Part shown: piece by piece, positions 1 through 6,299 of the stretch
Layout of the letters: each line of letters starts with the position of its first letter
Position numbering within the stretch: the first letter of the stretch is position 1
Assembly (NCBI GenBank): GCA_003560175.1
Contig: PWIZ01000312.1
Span: 1 to 9,284 of the forward strand
Length of the DNA: 9,284 nucleotides
Origin: Halomonas sp.
Lineage (GTDB): Bacteria > Pseudomonadota > Gammaproteobacteria > Pseudomonadales > Halomonadaceae
Direction of reading: 5' to 3'
The notes under the pieces: generated by a model
The model's database searches: none
Told to the model about the DNA's origin: nothing
The model's input: the letters and a program-made list of their open reading frames with translations, nothing else
Position numbers and translations under genes: made by a program

Positions 1-148
1 CGGCGGTGTCGCTTGCGTTGGCTAACACCGCCTGGGAGCCCTTCGGTCTCCATTCGCTCCGCAAAGCGTTGCTCCCACCAGAATCAACAGCCTCAGTGGC
101 CACTTCCCACCAGAAGCAACGGCCTCGGCGGTGTGGTTGGCGGGATGC
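1..148. repeat. REP-like intergenic repeat cluster downstream of the ETF:ubiquinone oxidoreductase gene
   Basis: This gene-free stretch is made of nested repeats. GGCGGTGT occurs at 2-9 and again at 127-134, and its reverse complement ACACCGCC is at 25-32, so 25-32 can pair with either copy. TGGGAGC (33-39) is inverted as GCTCCCA (71-77), with a smaller CGCT/AGCG hairpin (55-58/65-68) inside. A 28-bp imperfect direct repeat lies at 73-100 and 105-132 (23 of 28 identical). No credible coding sequence or T-tract terminator was found. It could be a REP/BIME-type dispersed element or a transcript-stabilising 3' end for the minus-strand gene that stops at 149. The left edge is cut by the window, so the full unit is unknown. 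Confidence 0.55.
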
Positions 149-1828
149 CTACATGTTCGGGTAGTTGGGCCCGCCGCCGCCCTCCGGTGCCACCCAGGTG
201 ATGTTCTGGGCCGGATCCTTGATGTCGCAGGTCTTGCAGTGCACGCAGTTCTGGAAGTTGATCTGGAACTGCGGCTTGCCGTCGTCGCCTTCGATCACCT
301 CGTAGACCCCGGCCGGGCAGTAGCGTTGAGCCGGCTCGGCGTACTCGGGCAGATTGTCGCGGATCGGCAGCGCCGGGTCGGCCAGCTTCAGGTGGGAGGG
401 CTGATCCTCCTCGTGGTTGGTGTTCGAGAGGAACACCGAGGAGAGCTTGTCGAAGGAGAGCTTGCCGTCTGGCTTGGGGTAGTCGATCTTCTCAAACTCG
501 GCGGCGGGCTTGAGCGTGGCATGGTCCGGCGTGGTGTCGTGGACGTTGGGCAGCTTGCTGCCGAGCAGCTGGTTGAGGAAGTTGTAGGCGCCGCCACCCA
601 CGGTGCCGTACTTGTGGATCGCCGGGCCGAAGCTGGCGCTCTCCTTAAGCTCGGCATAGGCCCAGCTCGCCTCCCACTTCTCGGTGAAGGCGGTGAGCTC
701 CTGGCCCCCCTCGTCGCCGCCGGCGATCGCCTCGAAGACCGCCTCGCCGGCCACCAGGCCGGACTTCATGGCGGTGTGCAGCCCCTTTATCTTGGAGAAG
801 TTCAGGGTGCCGGCGTTGCAGCCGATCAGCAGGCCACCGGGAAAGGTCATCTTCGGCAGGCAGTTGAGGCCCCCCTTGGTGATGGCGCGGGCGCCGTAGG
901 CGATGCGCTTGCCGCCCGTTAGGTGCTTGGCCAGCACCGGATGGTGCTTCATGCGCTGGAATTCATCGAAGGGCGACAGCCAGGGGTTCTGATAGGCCAG
1001 GTCCATGATCAGGCCCACCACCACCTGCTGATTCTCGGCGTGGTAGAGGAACCAGCCGCCGTGGGTGTGCTTGTCCAGCGGCCAGCCGGAGCCGTGCAGC
1101 ACCAATCCGGGCTCGTGCTGTTCGGCGGGGATGTCCCACAGCTCCTTGAGGCCAATGCCGTAGTGCTGGGGATCCTTGCCCGCATCGAGGTCGTACTGCT
1201 GAATCAGTCGCTTGCCCAGGTGGCCGCGAGAGCCCTCGGCGAAGAGGGTGTACTTGGCGCGCAGCTCCATGCCCGGCATGTAGCTGTCCTTGGGCTGCCC
1301 CTTGGCACTGACGCCCATGTCACCGATCAGGATGCCTTTGACCACGCCATCCTCGACGATGGCCTCCTGGGCGGCGAAGCCGGGGAAGATCTCCACGCCC
1401 AGCCCCTCGGCCTGCTCGGCCAGCCAGCGTGACAGGTTAGCGGCGCTGATCACGTAACGGGTCTGATCACCGCCAGAGCGCCGGCCGCCGGTGTTGTGCA
1501 TGGATTTGGGCACCAGGGCGTTGGGCAGCTTTTGGGCCTTGTCGGCATCCTTGAGCAGGTAGAGCTCATCGCGGGTCGCCGGGGTCGTCAACGGGGCGCC
1601 GCGCTCCTCCCAGTCGGGGAAGAGTTCGTCCAGGGCGCGGGGCTCAAACACGGCGCCGGAGAGGATATGGGCGCCCACCTCGGAGCCCTTCTCCACCACG
1701 CAGACGGTCAGCTCCTGCTCGGCCTCGCCCGCTTGCTGCATCAGTCGGCACGCCGCGGCCAGGCCCGAGGGCCCGGCACCGACGATGACCACATCGAAGT
1801 CCATTGAATCGCGTTCTACTTGTTCCAC
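149..1828 (-). CDS. etfD: Electron transfer flavoprotein:ubiquinone oxidoreductase (ETF-QO)
   Basis: This inner-membrane-associated flavo-iron-sulfur protein oxidises reduced ETF and passes the electrons to ubiquinone, linking acyl-CoA and related dehydrogenases to respiration. The 559-residue protein has an N-terminal FAD-binding Rossmann motif (VVIVGAGPSG, about residues 13-22). The middle has the long substrate/quinone region typical of the ETF-QO/FixC family. The C-terminus carries a ferredoxin-like 4Fe-4S site with Cys504 (in YCPAGVYE) and Cys528, Cys531, Cys534 (CVHCKTC), the ligand pattern of the family. The start is taken as GTG at 1828 because AGGGAGGA lies 7 nt upstream. An ATG eight codons later (1804) gives 551 residues, close to the common family length, but has no visible ribosome binding site. 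The gene is divergent from etfBA and shares its control region with it. It appears complete. Confidence 0.96.
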   Translation of the reverse strand: MEQVERDSMDFDVVIVGAGPSGLAAACRLMQQAGEAEQELTVCVVEKGSEVGAHILSGAVFEPRALDELFPDWEERGAPLTTPATRDELYLLKDADKAQKLPNALVPKSMHNTGGRRSGGDQTRYVISAANLSRWLAEQAEGLGVEIFPGFAAQEAIVEDGVVKGILIGDMGVSAKGQPKDSYMPGMELRAKYTLFAEGSRGHLGKRLIQQYDLDAGKDPQHYGIGLKELWDIPAEQHEPGLVLHGSGWPLDKHTHGGWFLYHAENQQVVVGLIMDLAYQNPWLSPFDEFQRMKHHPVLAKHLTGGKRIAYGARAITKGGLNCLPKMTFPGGLLIGCNAGTLNFSKIKGLHTAMKSGLVAGEAVFEAIAGGDEGGQELTAFTEKWEASWAYAELKESASFGPAIHKYGTVGGGAYNFLNQLLGSKLPNVHDTTPDHATLKPAAEFEKIDYPKPDGKLSFDKLSSVFLSNTNHEEDQPSHLKLADPALPIRDNLPEYAEPAQRYCPAGVYEVIEGDDGKPQFQINFQNCVHCKTCDIKDPAQNITWVAPEGGGGPNYPNM

Positions 1829-1835
1829 CTGGGTG

Positions 1836-1843
1836 TCCTCCCT
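1836..1843 (-). promoter_or_regulatory. Ribosome binding site deciding the GTG start of ETF-QO
   Basis: On the minus strand AGGGAGGA is followed by 7 nt and then GTG at 1828-1826. This near-ideal Shine-Dalgarno favours the GTG over the ATG at 1804, which has no purine-rich stretch in front. A small 5-bp hairpin (GGTGG/CCACC, 1856-1860 with 1865-1869) lies just upstream in the leader. Confidence 0.7.
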
Positions 1844-1885
1844 CGCTTCGCCGCCGGTGGCTTGCCACCAACGTTGTAAGCAATT

Positions 1886-1899
1886 AAAACGGTCGTTTG
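1886..1899. promoter_or_regulatory. PsrA-like operator palindrome, site 1 (ETF-QO side)
   Basis: The sequence AAAACG-GT-CGTTTG matches an ideal CAAACG-N2-CGTTTG palindrome at 11 of 12 defined positions. It also fits the published Pseudomonas PsrA pattern (G/C)AAAC-N(2-4)-GTTT(G/C) except for the first base. It lies 58 bp upstream of the ETF-QO start. PsrA is a TetR-family repressor of fatty-acid degradation genes. That PsrA rather than another TetR regulator binds here is inference. Confidence 0.5.
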
Positions 1900-1980
1900 C
1901 TTCTGGCCTGCCTCCATGATAGGCATAATAGCGGACTCAGGTCACCCCCTCGATGTGTTCGTGTCGACGAGGCGAGCGTC

Positions 1981-1994
1981 CAAACGGGGGATTG
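1981..1994. promoter_or_regulatory. PsrA-like operator palindrome, site 2 (central)
   Basis: CAAACG-GG-GGATTG matches the same 14-bp palindrome at 10 of 12 defined positions, with an intact left half and a degenerate right half. It lies between sites 1 and 3. It is weaker than site 1 and may be a secondary site. Confidence 0.3.
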
Positions 1995-2048
1995 TTGCCA
2001 AGCCGCCCGCTATGGCACATTGACAGAGTTTTTCCATGCGGCGCCTAT

Positions 2049-2062
2049 CAAACGCTCGCATG
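2049..2062. promoter_or_regulatory. PsrA-like operator palindrome, site 3 (etfBA side)
   Basis: CAAACG-CT-CGCATG matches the palindrome at 10 of 12 defined positions. It covers the place where the -35 element of the TATAAG (2068-2073) promoter would sit, a position suited to repression of etfBA. Confidence 0.35.
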
Positions 2063-2067
2063 AAACA

Positions 2068-2073
2068 TATAAG
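2068..2073 (+). promoter_or_regulatory. Candidate -10 element of the etfBA promoter
   Basis: TATAAG matches the sigma-70 -10 consensus at 5 of 6 positions. Its -35 partner at 17-bp spacing would be CTATCA (2045-2050), a poor match, so the promoter may be weak or activator-dependent. The predicted leader would be about 75 nt. Confidence 0.35.
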
Positions 2074-2153
2074 GGCATGCCGCGCCGTTCTATGCGGCCC
2101 GTTTCAGGACGGTGCGAATGGCAATGTCGCACCAGACATCAAGCGAGGACACC

Positions 2154-2903
2154 ATGAAAGTACTCGTCGCGGTCAAACGCGTCACCGATTACAACGTCAA
2201 GATCCGGGTCAAGCCCGATCACTCCGATGTTGACCTCACCAACGTCAAGATGGCCATGAACCCCTTCTGCGAGATCGCCGTGGAGGAGGCGGTGCGCTTG
2301 AAGGAGCGCGGTGTGGCCACCGAGATCGTCGCCGTCACCATCGGTCCCAAGGCCGCCCAGGAGCAGCTGCGTACCGCCCTGGCGCTGGGAGCCGATCGCG
2401 CCATTCACGTCCAGACCGACGAGCGCGTCGAGTCTCTGGGGGCTGCCAGGGCGCTGGCCAAGCTGGTCGAAGATGAGCAGCCCGGCCTGGTGATTCTCGG
2501 CAAGCAGGCTATCGACACCGACAACAACCAGACCGGCCAGATGCTCGCCGCCCTGACCGGCCTGCCCCAGGGCACCTTCGCCTCCGAGGTGGTCGTGGAG
2601 GGCGACAAGCTCAAGGTCACCCGCGAGGTCGACGGCGGGCTGCAGACCGTCGAGCTGACGCTGCCCGCCATCGTCACCACCGACCTGCGTCTGAACGAGC
2701 CGCGCTACGCCAAGCTGCCCGACATCATGAAGGCCAAGAAGAAGCCGCTGGACGTCAAGACCCCTGAGGATCTCGGCATCGAGGTGGCCTCCAAGGTCAA
2801 GCTGCTTAAGGTCGAGCCGCCGGCCGAGCGCCAGGGTGGTGTCAAGGTGGGCTCCGTTGACGAGCTGATCGATAAACTCAAGAACGAAGCCAAAGTTCTT
2901 TAA
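2154..2903 (+). CDS. etfB: Electron transfer flavoprotein subunit beta
   Basis: This is the small subunit of the soluble alpha/beta ETF, which binds AMP and docks on acyl-CoA dehydrogenases. The 249-residue length is exactly typical. The AMP-binding stretch [15 protein letters not shown] is at residues 116-130. The ETF-beta signature and dehydrogenase recognition loop ([18 protein letters not shown]) is at about 180-197. The ATG at 2154 is chosen because GAGGA (2145-2149) precedes it and the protein then begins MKVLVAVKR, the usual family start. A GTG 14 codons upstream would add residues with no family support. Lysine is abundant (24 of 249), in sharp contrast to the TonB operon downstream. 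The gene is followed after 54 bp by etfA and should be co-transcribed with it. Confidence 0.97.
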   Translation: MKVLVAVKRVTDYNVKIRVKPDHSDVDLTNVKMAMNPFCEIAVEEAVRLKERGVATEIVAVTIGPKAAQEQLRTALALGADRAIHVQTDERVESLGAARALAKLVEDEQPGLVILGKQAIDTDNNQTGQMLAALTGLPQGTFASEVVVEGDKLKVTREVDGGLQTVELTLPAIVTTDLRLNEPRYAKLPDIMKAKKKPLDVKTPEDLGIEVASKVKLLKVEPPAERQGGVKVGSVDELIDKLKNEAKVL

Positions 2904-2905
2904 AA

Positions 2906-2944
2906 ATAGCGCTTTGTAATAGTGCTTTGTCATAGTGCTTTGAA
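2906..2944 (+). repeat. Three tandem copies of a 13-bp repeat between etfB and etfA
   Basis: The units are ATAGCGCTTTGTA (2906-2918), ATAGTGCTTTGTC (2919-2931) and ATAGTGCTTTGAA (2932-2944). They share the core ATAG(C/T)GCTTTG. The array fills nearly the whole intergenic gap, and the last unit runs into the etfA ribosome binding site (AAAGGAG, 2943-2949). It may reflect replication slippage. Its period is not a multiple of three and it lies outside both coding regions. A role in setting the etfB:etfA ratio is possible but only inferred. Confidence 0.85.
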
Positions 2945-2957
2945 AGGAGCGGATCTC

Positions 2958-3884
2958 ATGAGCATCCTGGTACTCGCGGAACATCATGACGGGGCCCTGG
3001 CTGGTGCCACCGCCCATGTGGTTGCCGCAGCCAAGGCCATCGGTGGCGACATCCATGTGCTGGTGGCCGGCGAAAACGTCGGCGCCATCGCCGACGCCGC
3101 CGCGACACTCGACGGCGTTGCCAAGGTCAGGGTGGCCGACAATGCCGCCTACGCCCACCTGTTGGCCGAGCCCACCGCGGCGCTGATCGCAGAGCTGGCC
3201 GGCGATTACGATCACCTGCTGGCCTGCGCCTCCACCACCGGCAAGAACGTGCTGCCTCGCGTCGCCGCCCTCAAGGGCGTGGGGCAGATCTCCGAGATCA
3301 TCGCCGTGGAGTCTCCGGACACCTTCAAGCGCCCGATCTACGCCGGCAACGCCATCGCCACCGTGCAGAGCGAGGACGCCCTCAAGGTGATCACCGTGCG
3401 CACCACCGGGTTCGATGCGGTGGGCGAGGGCGGCAGCGCTGCCATCGAGGCGGTGGATTTCGTCGCCGACAACGCCCAGTCCACCTTCGTCAAGGAGGAG
3501 CTGGCCAAGTCCGACCGTCCCGAGCTGGGCGCCGCCAAGGTGGTCGTCTCCGGTGGTCGTGGCATGGGCAACGGCGAGAACTTCAAGCTGCTTGACGGCA
3601 TCGCCGACAAGCTGGGTGCGGCCATCGGCGCCTCGCGCGCCGCGGTGGACGCCGGCTTCGTGCCCAATGACATGCAGGTGGGCCAGACCGGCAAGATCGT
3701 CGCCCCGGACCTCTACATCGCCGTGGGCATCAGCGGGGCCATCCAACACCTGGCGGGCATGAAGGACTCCAAGGTGATCGTCGCCATCAACAAGGACGAG
3801 GAGGCGCCGATCTTTCAGGTGGCGGACTATGGCCTCGTCGCCGATCTCTTCGCGGCGCTGCCGGAGCTGGAAAGCAAGCTGTAG
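2958..3884 (+). CDS. etfA: Electron transfer flavoprotein subunit alpha
   Basis: This large ETF subunit carries the redox-active FAD. The 308-residue protein has the usual N-terminal domain (1 to about 185) and the C-terminal FAD-binding domain. That domain has SGGRGMG at about 198-204, the conserved Arg in GASRAAVD (about 224-231), QVGQTGK at 240-246, [12 protein letters not shown] at 257-268 and [15 protein letters not shown] at 278-292. These are all hallmarks of the family and consistent with FAD binding. The start is ATG at 2958, where AAAGGAG lies 8 nt upstream; an in-frame ATG/TTG region further up falls in the 13-bp repeats and is unlikely. It pairs with EtfB and delivers electrons to ETF-QO. 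The stop at 3882-3884 is followed by structured intergenic DNA ending in a terminator-like hairpin. Confidence 0.97.
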   Translation: MSILVLAEHHDGALAGATAHVVAAAKAIGGDIHVLVAGENVGAIADAAATLDGVAKVRVADNAAYAHLLAEPTAALIAELAGDYDHLLACASTTGKNVLPRVAALKGVGQISEIIAVESPDTFKRPIYAGNAIATVQSEDALKVITVRTTGFDAVGEGGSAAIEAVDFVADNAQSTFVKEELAKSDRPELGAAKVVVSGGRGMGNGENFKLLDGIADKLGAAIGASRAAVDAGFVPNDMQVGQTGKIVAPDLYIAVGISGAIQHLAGMKDSKVIVAINKDEEAPIFQVADYGLVADLFAALPELESKL

Positions 3885-3895
3885 GAGTCAGGTGT

Positions 3896-3951
3896 TCAGC
3901 GACTACGCCATGGAGCCGGAGGCCTGGTCGTCGTCTCCATGTGAGCGCTGA
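3896..3951 (+). repeat. Two-tier inverted repeat downstream of etfA
   Basis: An outer pair TCAGCG (3896-3901) / CGCTGA (3946-3951) encloses an inner perfect pair CATGGAG (3909-3915) / CTCCATG (3935-3941) with a 19-nt loop. It could fold in the etfA 3' transcript as a stability element. It has no T-tract, so it is not a classical terminator, and it does not resemble a known riboswitch. No coding gene is supported between 3885 and 4140. Confidence 0.45.
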
Positions 3952-3962
3952 TCCTGCCAGGT

Positions 3963-3985
3963 AGTTAGGCAGTTAGGCAGTTGGC
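3963..3985 (+). repeat. Short 8-bp tandem repeat before the etfA terminator
   Basis: AGTTAGGC (3963-3970), AGTTAGGC (3971-3978) and AGTTGGC (3979-3985) run head to tail directly into the hairpin at 3986. The function is unknown and slippage is the simplest origin. Confidence 0.7.
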
Positions 3986-4022
3986 AGCGGGCCGCCCCCC
4001 AGGGGGTGGCCCGCTATCGTTT
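3986..4022 (+). terminator. Terminator-like hairpin after etfA
   Basis: AGCGGGCC (3986-3993) pairs with GGCCCGCT (4008-4015). A G-T wobble and five C/G pairs extend it inwards to a very small loop, making a very stable stem of up to 14 bp. The downstream ATCGTTT has only a short T run. It probably ends the etfBA transcript and insulates the Fur-controlled operon. The short T-tract makes the mechanism less certain. Confidence 0.65.
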
Positions 4023-4068
4023 AAGGGTGTGGTACAAGAGGAGAGTCTCGAGGAGGAGGAGGGCTGAT

Positions 4069-4083
4069 TGATAATTATTATCA
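4069..4083. promoter_or_regulatory. Fur box (perfect 7-1-7 palindrome) upstream of the TonB operon
   Basis: TGATAATTATTATCA is a perfect inverted repeat of two heptamers around one T, identical to the TGATAAT-N-ATTATCA Fur 7-1-7 model. The site contains two -10-like hexamers, GATAAT (4070-4075) and TATTAT (4076-4081), so Fur would occlude RNA polymerase. No convincing -35 was found, because the upstream sequence is purine-rich with four AGG units (4051-4062). It lies 57 bp before the first gene's GTG start and implies repression when iron is plentiful. Confidence 0.85.
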
Positions 4084-4126
4084 TTAGTGGCATCGTCATG
4101 CCGCTGTCGAACCTTTTTCGAACCCC

Positions 4127-4133
4127 AAGGGAG
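4127..4133 (+). promoter_or_regulatory. Ribosome binding site deciding the GTG start of the DUF3450 gene
   Basis: AAGGGAG lies 7 nt before GTG at 4141. The longer open frame starting at 4087 begins 4 bp after the Fur palindrome and has no ribosome binding site, so the GTG is preferred. It also places a signal peptide at the extreme N-terminus. Confidence 0.75.
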
Positions 4134-4140
4134 TCCATCT

Positions 4141-4926
4141 GTGGAGATATGCTCAAAGTCGCTGCTATGCGGTGCGGCCCTCTGTCTGCTGGTGCTGCCT
4201 GTGAGTGGTGATGAGCTGCTGCAGGAAGCGGGGCAAGCGCAACGTGCCCAGTCCGAGCTGCAGTCGCGCATCGATGACGCCGATGACGAGGTGCGTGAGC
4301 GACTCGAGGAGCTGCGTCGGCTGGAGCAGGAAACGCGCCGGCTGAGTGCCCGGCATGCCGAGCTGGCTCCGCGCCTCGAGCGTCAGACCGAGACCCTGGA
4401 GCGTCGTGAGGTCGCACTGGATACGTTAGCTGAGACCCGAGAAGCGCTGCCCAGCCTGCAGCATCGCCTGGTGGAGCGGCTGGCGCTCTGGGTCGACCAG
4501 GACCTGCCGTTTCTGACTGAAGAGCGCCGAGCCCGAGCGGCCAGTCTGGTGAACGGGGCGAGCGACCCCGATGCGTCGGCAGCCGAGCGGCTTGAGCGGA
4601 TACTTGCCGCCTGGCGCGCCGAGCTCGACTATGGTCGCGAGTTTGACGCTTGGCGGGGCTACCTCGAGCAGGGCGAGAGGCGCCGAGAGGTGGAGTTTCT
4701 TCGCCTCGGCCGGGTTGGCCTCTACTACCTGACTCCCGATGGTCGCGAGGGTGGCGTCTGGCGGGTCGACGAGGCGCGCTGGGTGGCACTGGATGAGTCG
4801 GCGCGTCGCGAAGTACGCCACGGGCTGCGTATCGCCCGCGACCGGCGCGCCCCGACGCTGTTGCACCTGCCGGTCTCCATCGCCCTGGCTTCACCCTCGG
4901 TGGCTGGCAGGGAGGTGCAGCCATGA
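4141..4926 (+). CDS. DUF3450 family periplasmic coiled-coil protein, first gene of the TonB operon
   Basis: This 261-residue exported protein resembles the DUF3450 family, which is typically encoded beside TtpC/ExbB/ExbD/TonB genes. Its biochemical role is not known. The N-terminal hydrophobic segment (about 6-22, LLCGAALCLLVLPVSG) looks like a signal peptide. Residues about 25-100 are a charged Glu/Arg/Leu coiled coil. The conserved globular part follows, with DLPFLTEERRARA (121-133), EFDAWRGYLE (167-176), VEFLRLGRVGLYYLTPDG (184-201) and the end motif LHLPVSIAL (241-249). The start is GTG at 4141, supported by AAGGGAG. The gene ends in ATGA, overlapping the next start by 4 nt, so translation is probably coupled. 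The only lysine is in the signal peptide (residue 6). A periplasmic partner or scaffold for the TonB complex is an inference from context. Confidence 0.88.
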   Translation: MEICSKSLLCGAALCLLVLPVSGDELLQEAGQAQRAQSELQSRIDDADDEVRERLEELRRLEQETRRLSARHAELAPRLERQTETLERREVALDTLAETREALPSLQHRLVERLALWVDQDLPFLTEERRARAASLVNGASDPDASAAERLERILAAWRAELDYGREFDAWRGYLEQGERRREVEFLRLGRVGLYYLTPDGREGGVWRVDEARWVALDESARREVRHGLRIARDRRAPTLLHLPVSIALASPSVAGREVQP

Positions 4927-6299
4927 GTCGGTTGCGGAAAGGCAGCGCTGCGCTGCTCGCGGTACTGCTGCTGTCACTGAGTGGCCAGGCCTGGGCCCAG
5001 TCGCAGCCCCTGGAGACGCTGCGTGCCGAGCGGCAGGCAGCCGAGGCCCGGGATCTGGCTCGCCTGGAGGGATTGCTCGAGGACGGCGAGGCCCTCGAGA
5101 CGGCTCTCGAGGCGGCCCGGGAGGAACACGCCGAGGCCGAGTCGCGCGATGCGGCCCTTGAGGCACGAGAGGGGGAGCTGGCCGAGCGGCGCGATGAGCT
5201 GGAAAACCGTCAGCGCGAGGCGGGCGATGACCTGGATGCGGTGCTGGGCGTGCTGGCGCGCCATAGCGGTGAGCTGCGCGACGCACTCGCCGACAGCTGG
5301 CTGACGGTAGGTGGCGCGGCCCTGCCGCCAAGACTGGACGATGCTGAGGTGCTGACCCGCGAACACCTGGAGACGCTGGCTGATGCGCTGATGGCGCTGA
5401 CGGCCGAGAGCGGCCGTGCCGCAGGCTTTACCGCGCCGGTAGCGGACCCCAGCGGTGAGATTGCTGACCGAGAAGTGGTGCGCCTGGGCGATCTGGTCGC
5501 CTTCAGTGACGGCGCGCTGCTGCGTCGAGGCGCCGAGGAGGGGACCTTGGCCACTCTGGAGCAGACCCCGTCCGAGGTGACTCGTCGTCTCCTCGCCTTC
5601 CAGGCCGGCGAGAGCGAGACCCTGGCGCTGGATCCCTCCGGTGGCCAAGTGATCGCTGCGCTGACCCAGCGCCCCAGCCTGGTCGAGCGTTTCCACCAGG
5701 GTGGCGCCGTGGGCTATGTGGTGGTGGGGCTGGGAGGGCTCGGCCTGCTGGTGGCGCTTGTCCAGTATGGCTACCTGCTGAGGGTGAGCTGGGCCATGCG
5801 TCGTCAGCGCCGCCATCTGACACAGCTGAGCGCTGATAACCCCCTGGGGCGTGTCCTCAAGCGCTTCGAGTCGCTTGACGACGCGGTGCCTGAGGCGCTG
5901 GAGGCGCGCCTCGACGAGGCGGTGCTGGCCGAGCTGCCGCGCCTCGAACGTGGCCAGCCGCTGGTCAAGCTGCTCGCTGCGGTGTCACCGTTGCTGGGGC
6001 TGCTCGGTACCGTCACCGGCATGATTGTCACCTTCCAGGCCATCACGGTGTTCGGCACCGGCGATCCACAGCTGATGGCCGGCGGCATCAGCCAGGCGCT
6101 GGTGACCACCGTACTGGGGCTGATCACCGCGGTGCCGCTGCTCTTTGCTCACACGGCCCTGTCGGGTCGCAGCCGCTATCTGGCTGGCGTGGTGGAGGGG
6201 CAGGCCAGCGCGGCCCTGGCCGAGAGGCTGGAGCGTCGCGGGGCCCCGTCCGGTATGGCCCCAACAGGGAGCGATCATCGTGCTGCCGCTCTGGCTTGA
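4923..6299 (+). CDS. ttpC: TtpC-like MotA/TolQ/ExbB family protein with periplasmic coiled coil
   Basis: This inner-membrane component of a TonB2-type energy-transduction complex is 458 residues, far longer than a plain ExbB. It has a signal peptide (1 to about 25, ending AWA|Q), then a Glu/Arg/Ala-rich coiled coil (about 28-115) and a periplasmic domain to about 255. A first membrane span follows (about 263-285), then a cytoplasmic loop. The MotA/TolQ/ExbB channel domain comes last, with SPLLGLLGTVTGM at 355-367 and a last span at about 391-413. This architecture matches TtpC of the Vibrio TonB2 systems, which is needed alongside ExbB2/ExbD2 for TonB2 function. Gln391 sits where E. coli ExbB has the TM3 glutamate. 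The gene overlaps DUF3450 by 4 nt and the short exbB by 20 nt. The symbol is by architecture and context. Confidence 0.9.
   Translation: MSRLRKGSAALLAVLLLSLSGQAWAQSQPLETLRAERQAAEARDLARLEGLLEDGEALETALEAAREEHAEAESRDAALEAREGELAERRDELENRQREAGDDLDAVLGVLARHSGELRDALADSWLTVGGAALPPRLDDAEVLTREHLETLADALMALTAESGRAAGFTAPVADPSGEIADREVVRLGDLVAFSDGALLRRGAEEGTLATLEQTPSEVTRRLLAFQAGESETLALDPSGGQVIAALTQRPSLVERFHQGGAVGYVVVGLGGLGLLVALVQYGYLLRVSWAMRRQRRHLTQLSADNPLGRVLKRFESLDDAVPEALEARLDEAVLAELPRLERGQPLVKLLAAVSPLLGLLGTVTGMIVTFQAITVFGTGDPQLMAGGISQALVTTVLGLITAVPLLFAHTALSGRSRYLAGVVEGQASAALAERLERRGAPSGMAPTGSDHRAAALA
6266..6271 (+). promoter_or_regulatory. Ribosome binding site deciding the GTG start of exbB
   Basis: AGGGAG lies 8 nt before GTG at 6280, inside the end of the upstream gene. 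An open frame continues 45 codons further upstream to 6145 but would overlap the upstream gene by 155 nt and add a non-family N-terminus. Confidence 0.75.

Larger units (their letters stand above)
1829..2153. promoter_or_regulatory. Shared divergent promoter region of ETF-QO and etfBA
   Basis: This 325-bp stretch has no supported gene and separates the two divergent ETF transcription units. It holds three operator-like palindromes (listed separately) and a -10-like TATAAG at 2068-2073 about 80 bp before etfB. A perfect TTGACA at 2020-2025 has no good -10 at 16-18 bp; the nearest, TATCAA, is at 20 bp. For the minus strand, TACAAC at 1879-1874 is only a weak -10 candidate. Actual transcription starts cannot be fixed by reading alone. 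Confidence 0.6.

Noticed and set aside
131..922. A 263-codon plus-strand open frame opposite the ETF-QO gene
   Set aside because: It is a shadow of the clearly coding minus strand, with no recognisable domain.
2020..2025. Perfect TTGACA as -35 of an etfBA promoter
   Set aside because: No acceptable -10 lies 16-18 bp downstream; the best hexamer, TATCAA, is at 20 bp. It is mentioned only as part of the intergenic region.
2906..2944. Short repeats considered as a CRISPR-like array
   Set aside because: The units abut with no spacers and are only 13 bp long; there are no cas genes.
2139..3749. A 536-codon open frame on the minus strand opposite etfB and etfA
   Set aside because: It is a codon-bias shadow in GC-rich DNA: it mirrors two well-identified genes, crosses their intergenic gap, shows no family motif and has low-complexity Gly/His/Asp/Leu composition.
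3965..4924. A 319-codon minus-strand open frame opposite the DUF3450 gene and across the Fur box
   Set aside because: Its composition is Pro/Arg/Ala-rich and typical of an antisense frame, and it runs through the terminator hairpin and the Fur palindrome.
6145..6279. Upstream extension of the exbB frame
   Set aside because: It lies wholly in ttpC, has no ribosome binding site, and adds an Arg/Pro/Trp-rich segment not seen in ExbB proteins.
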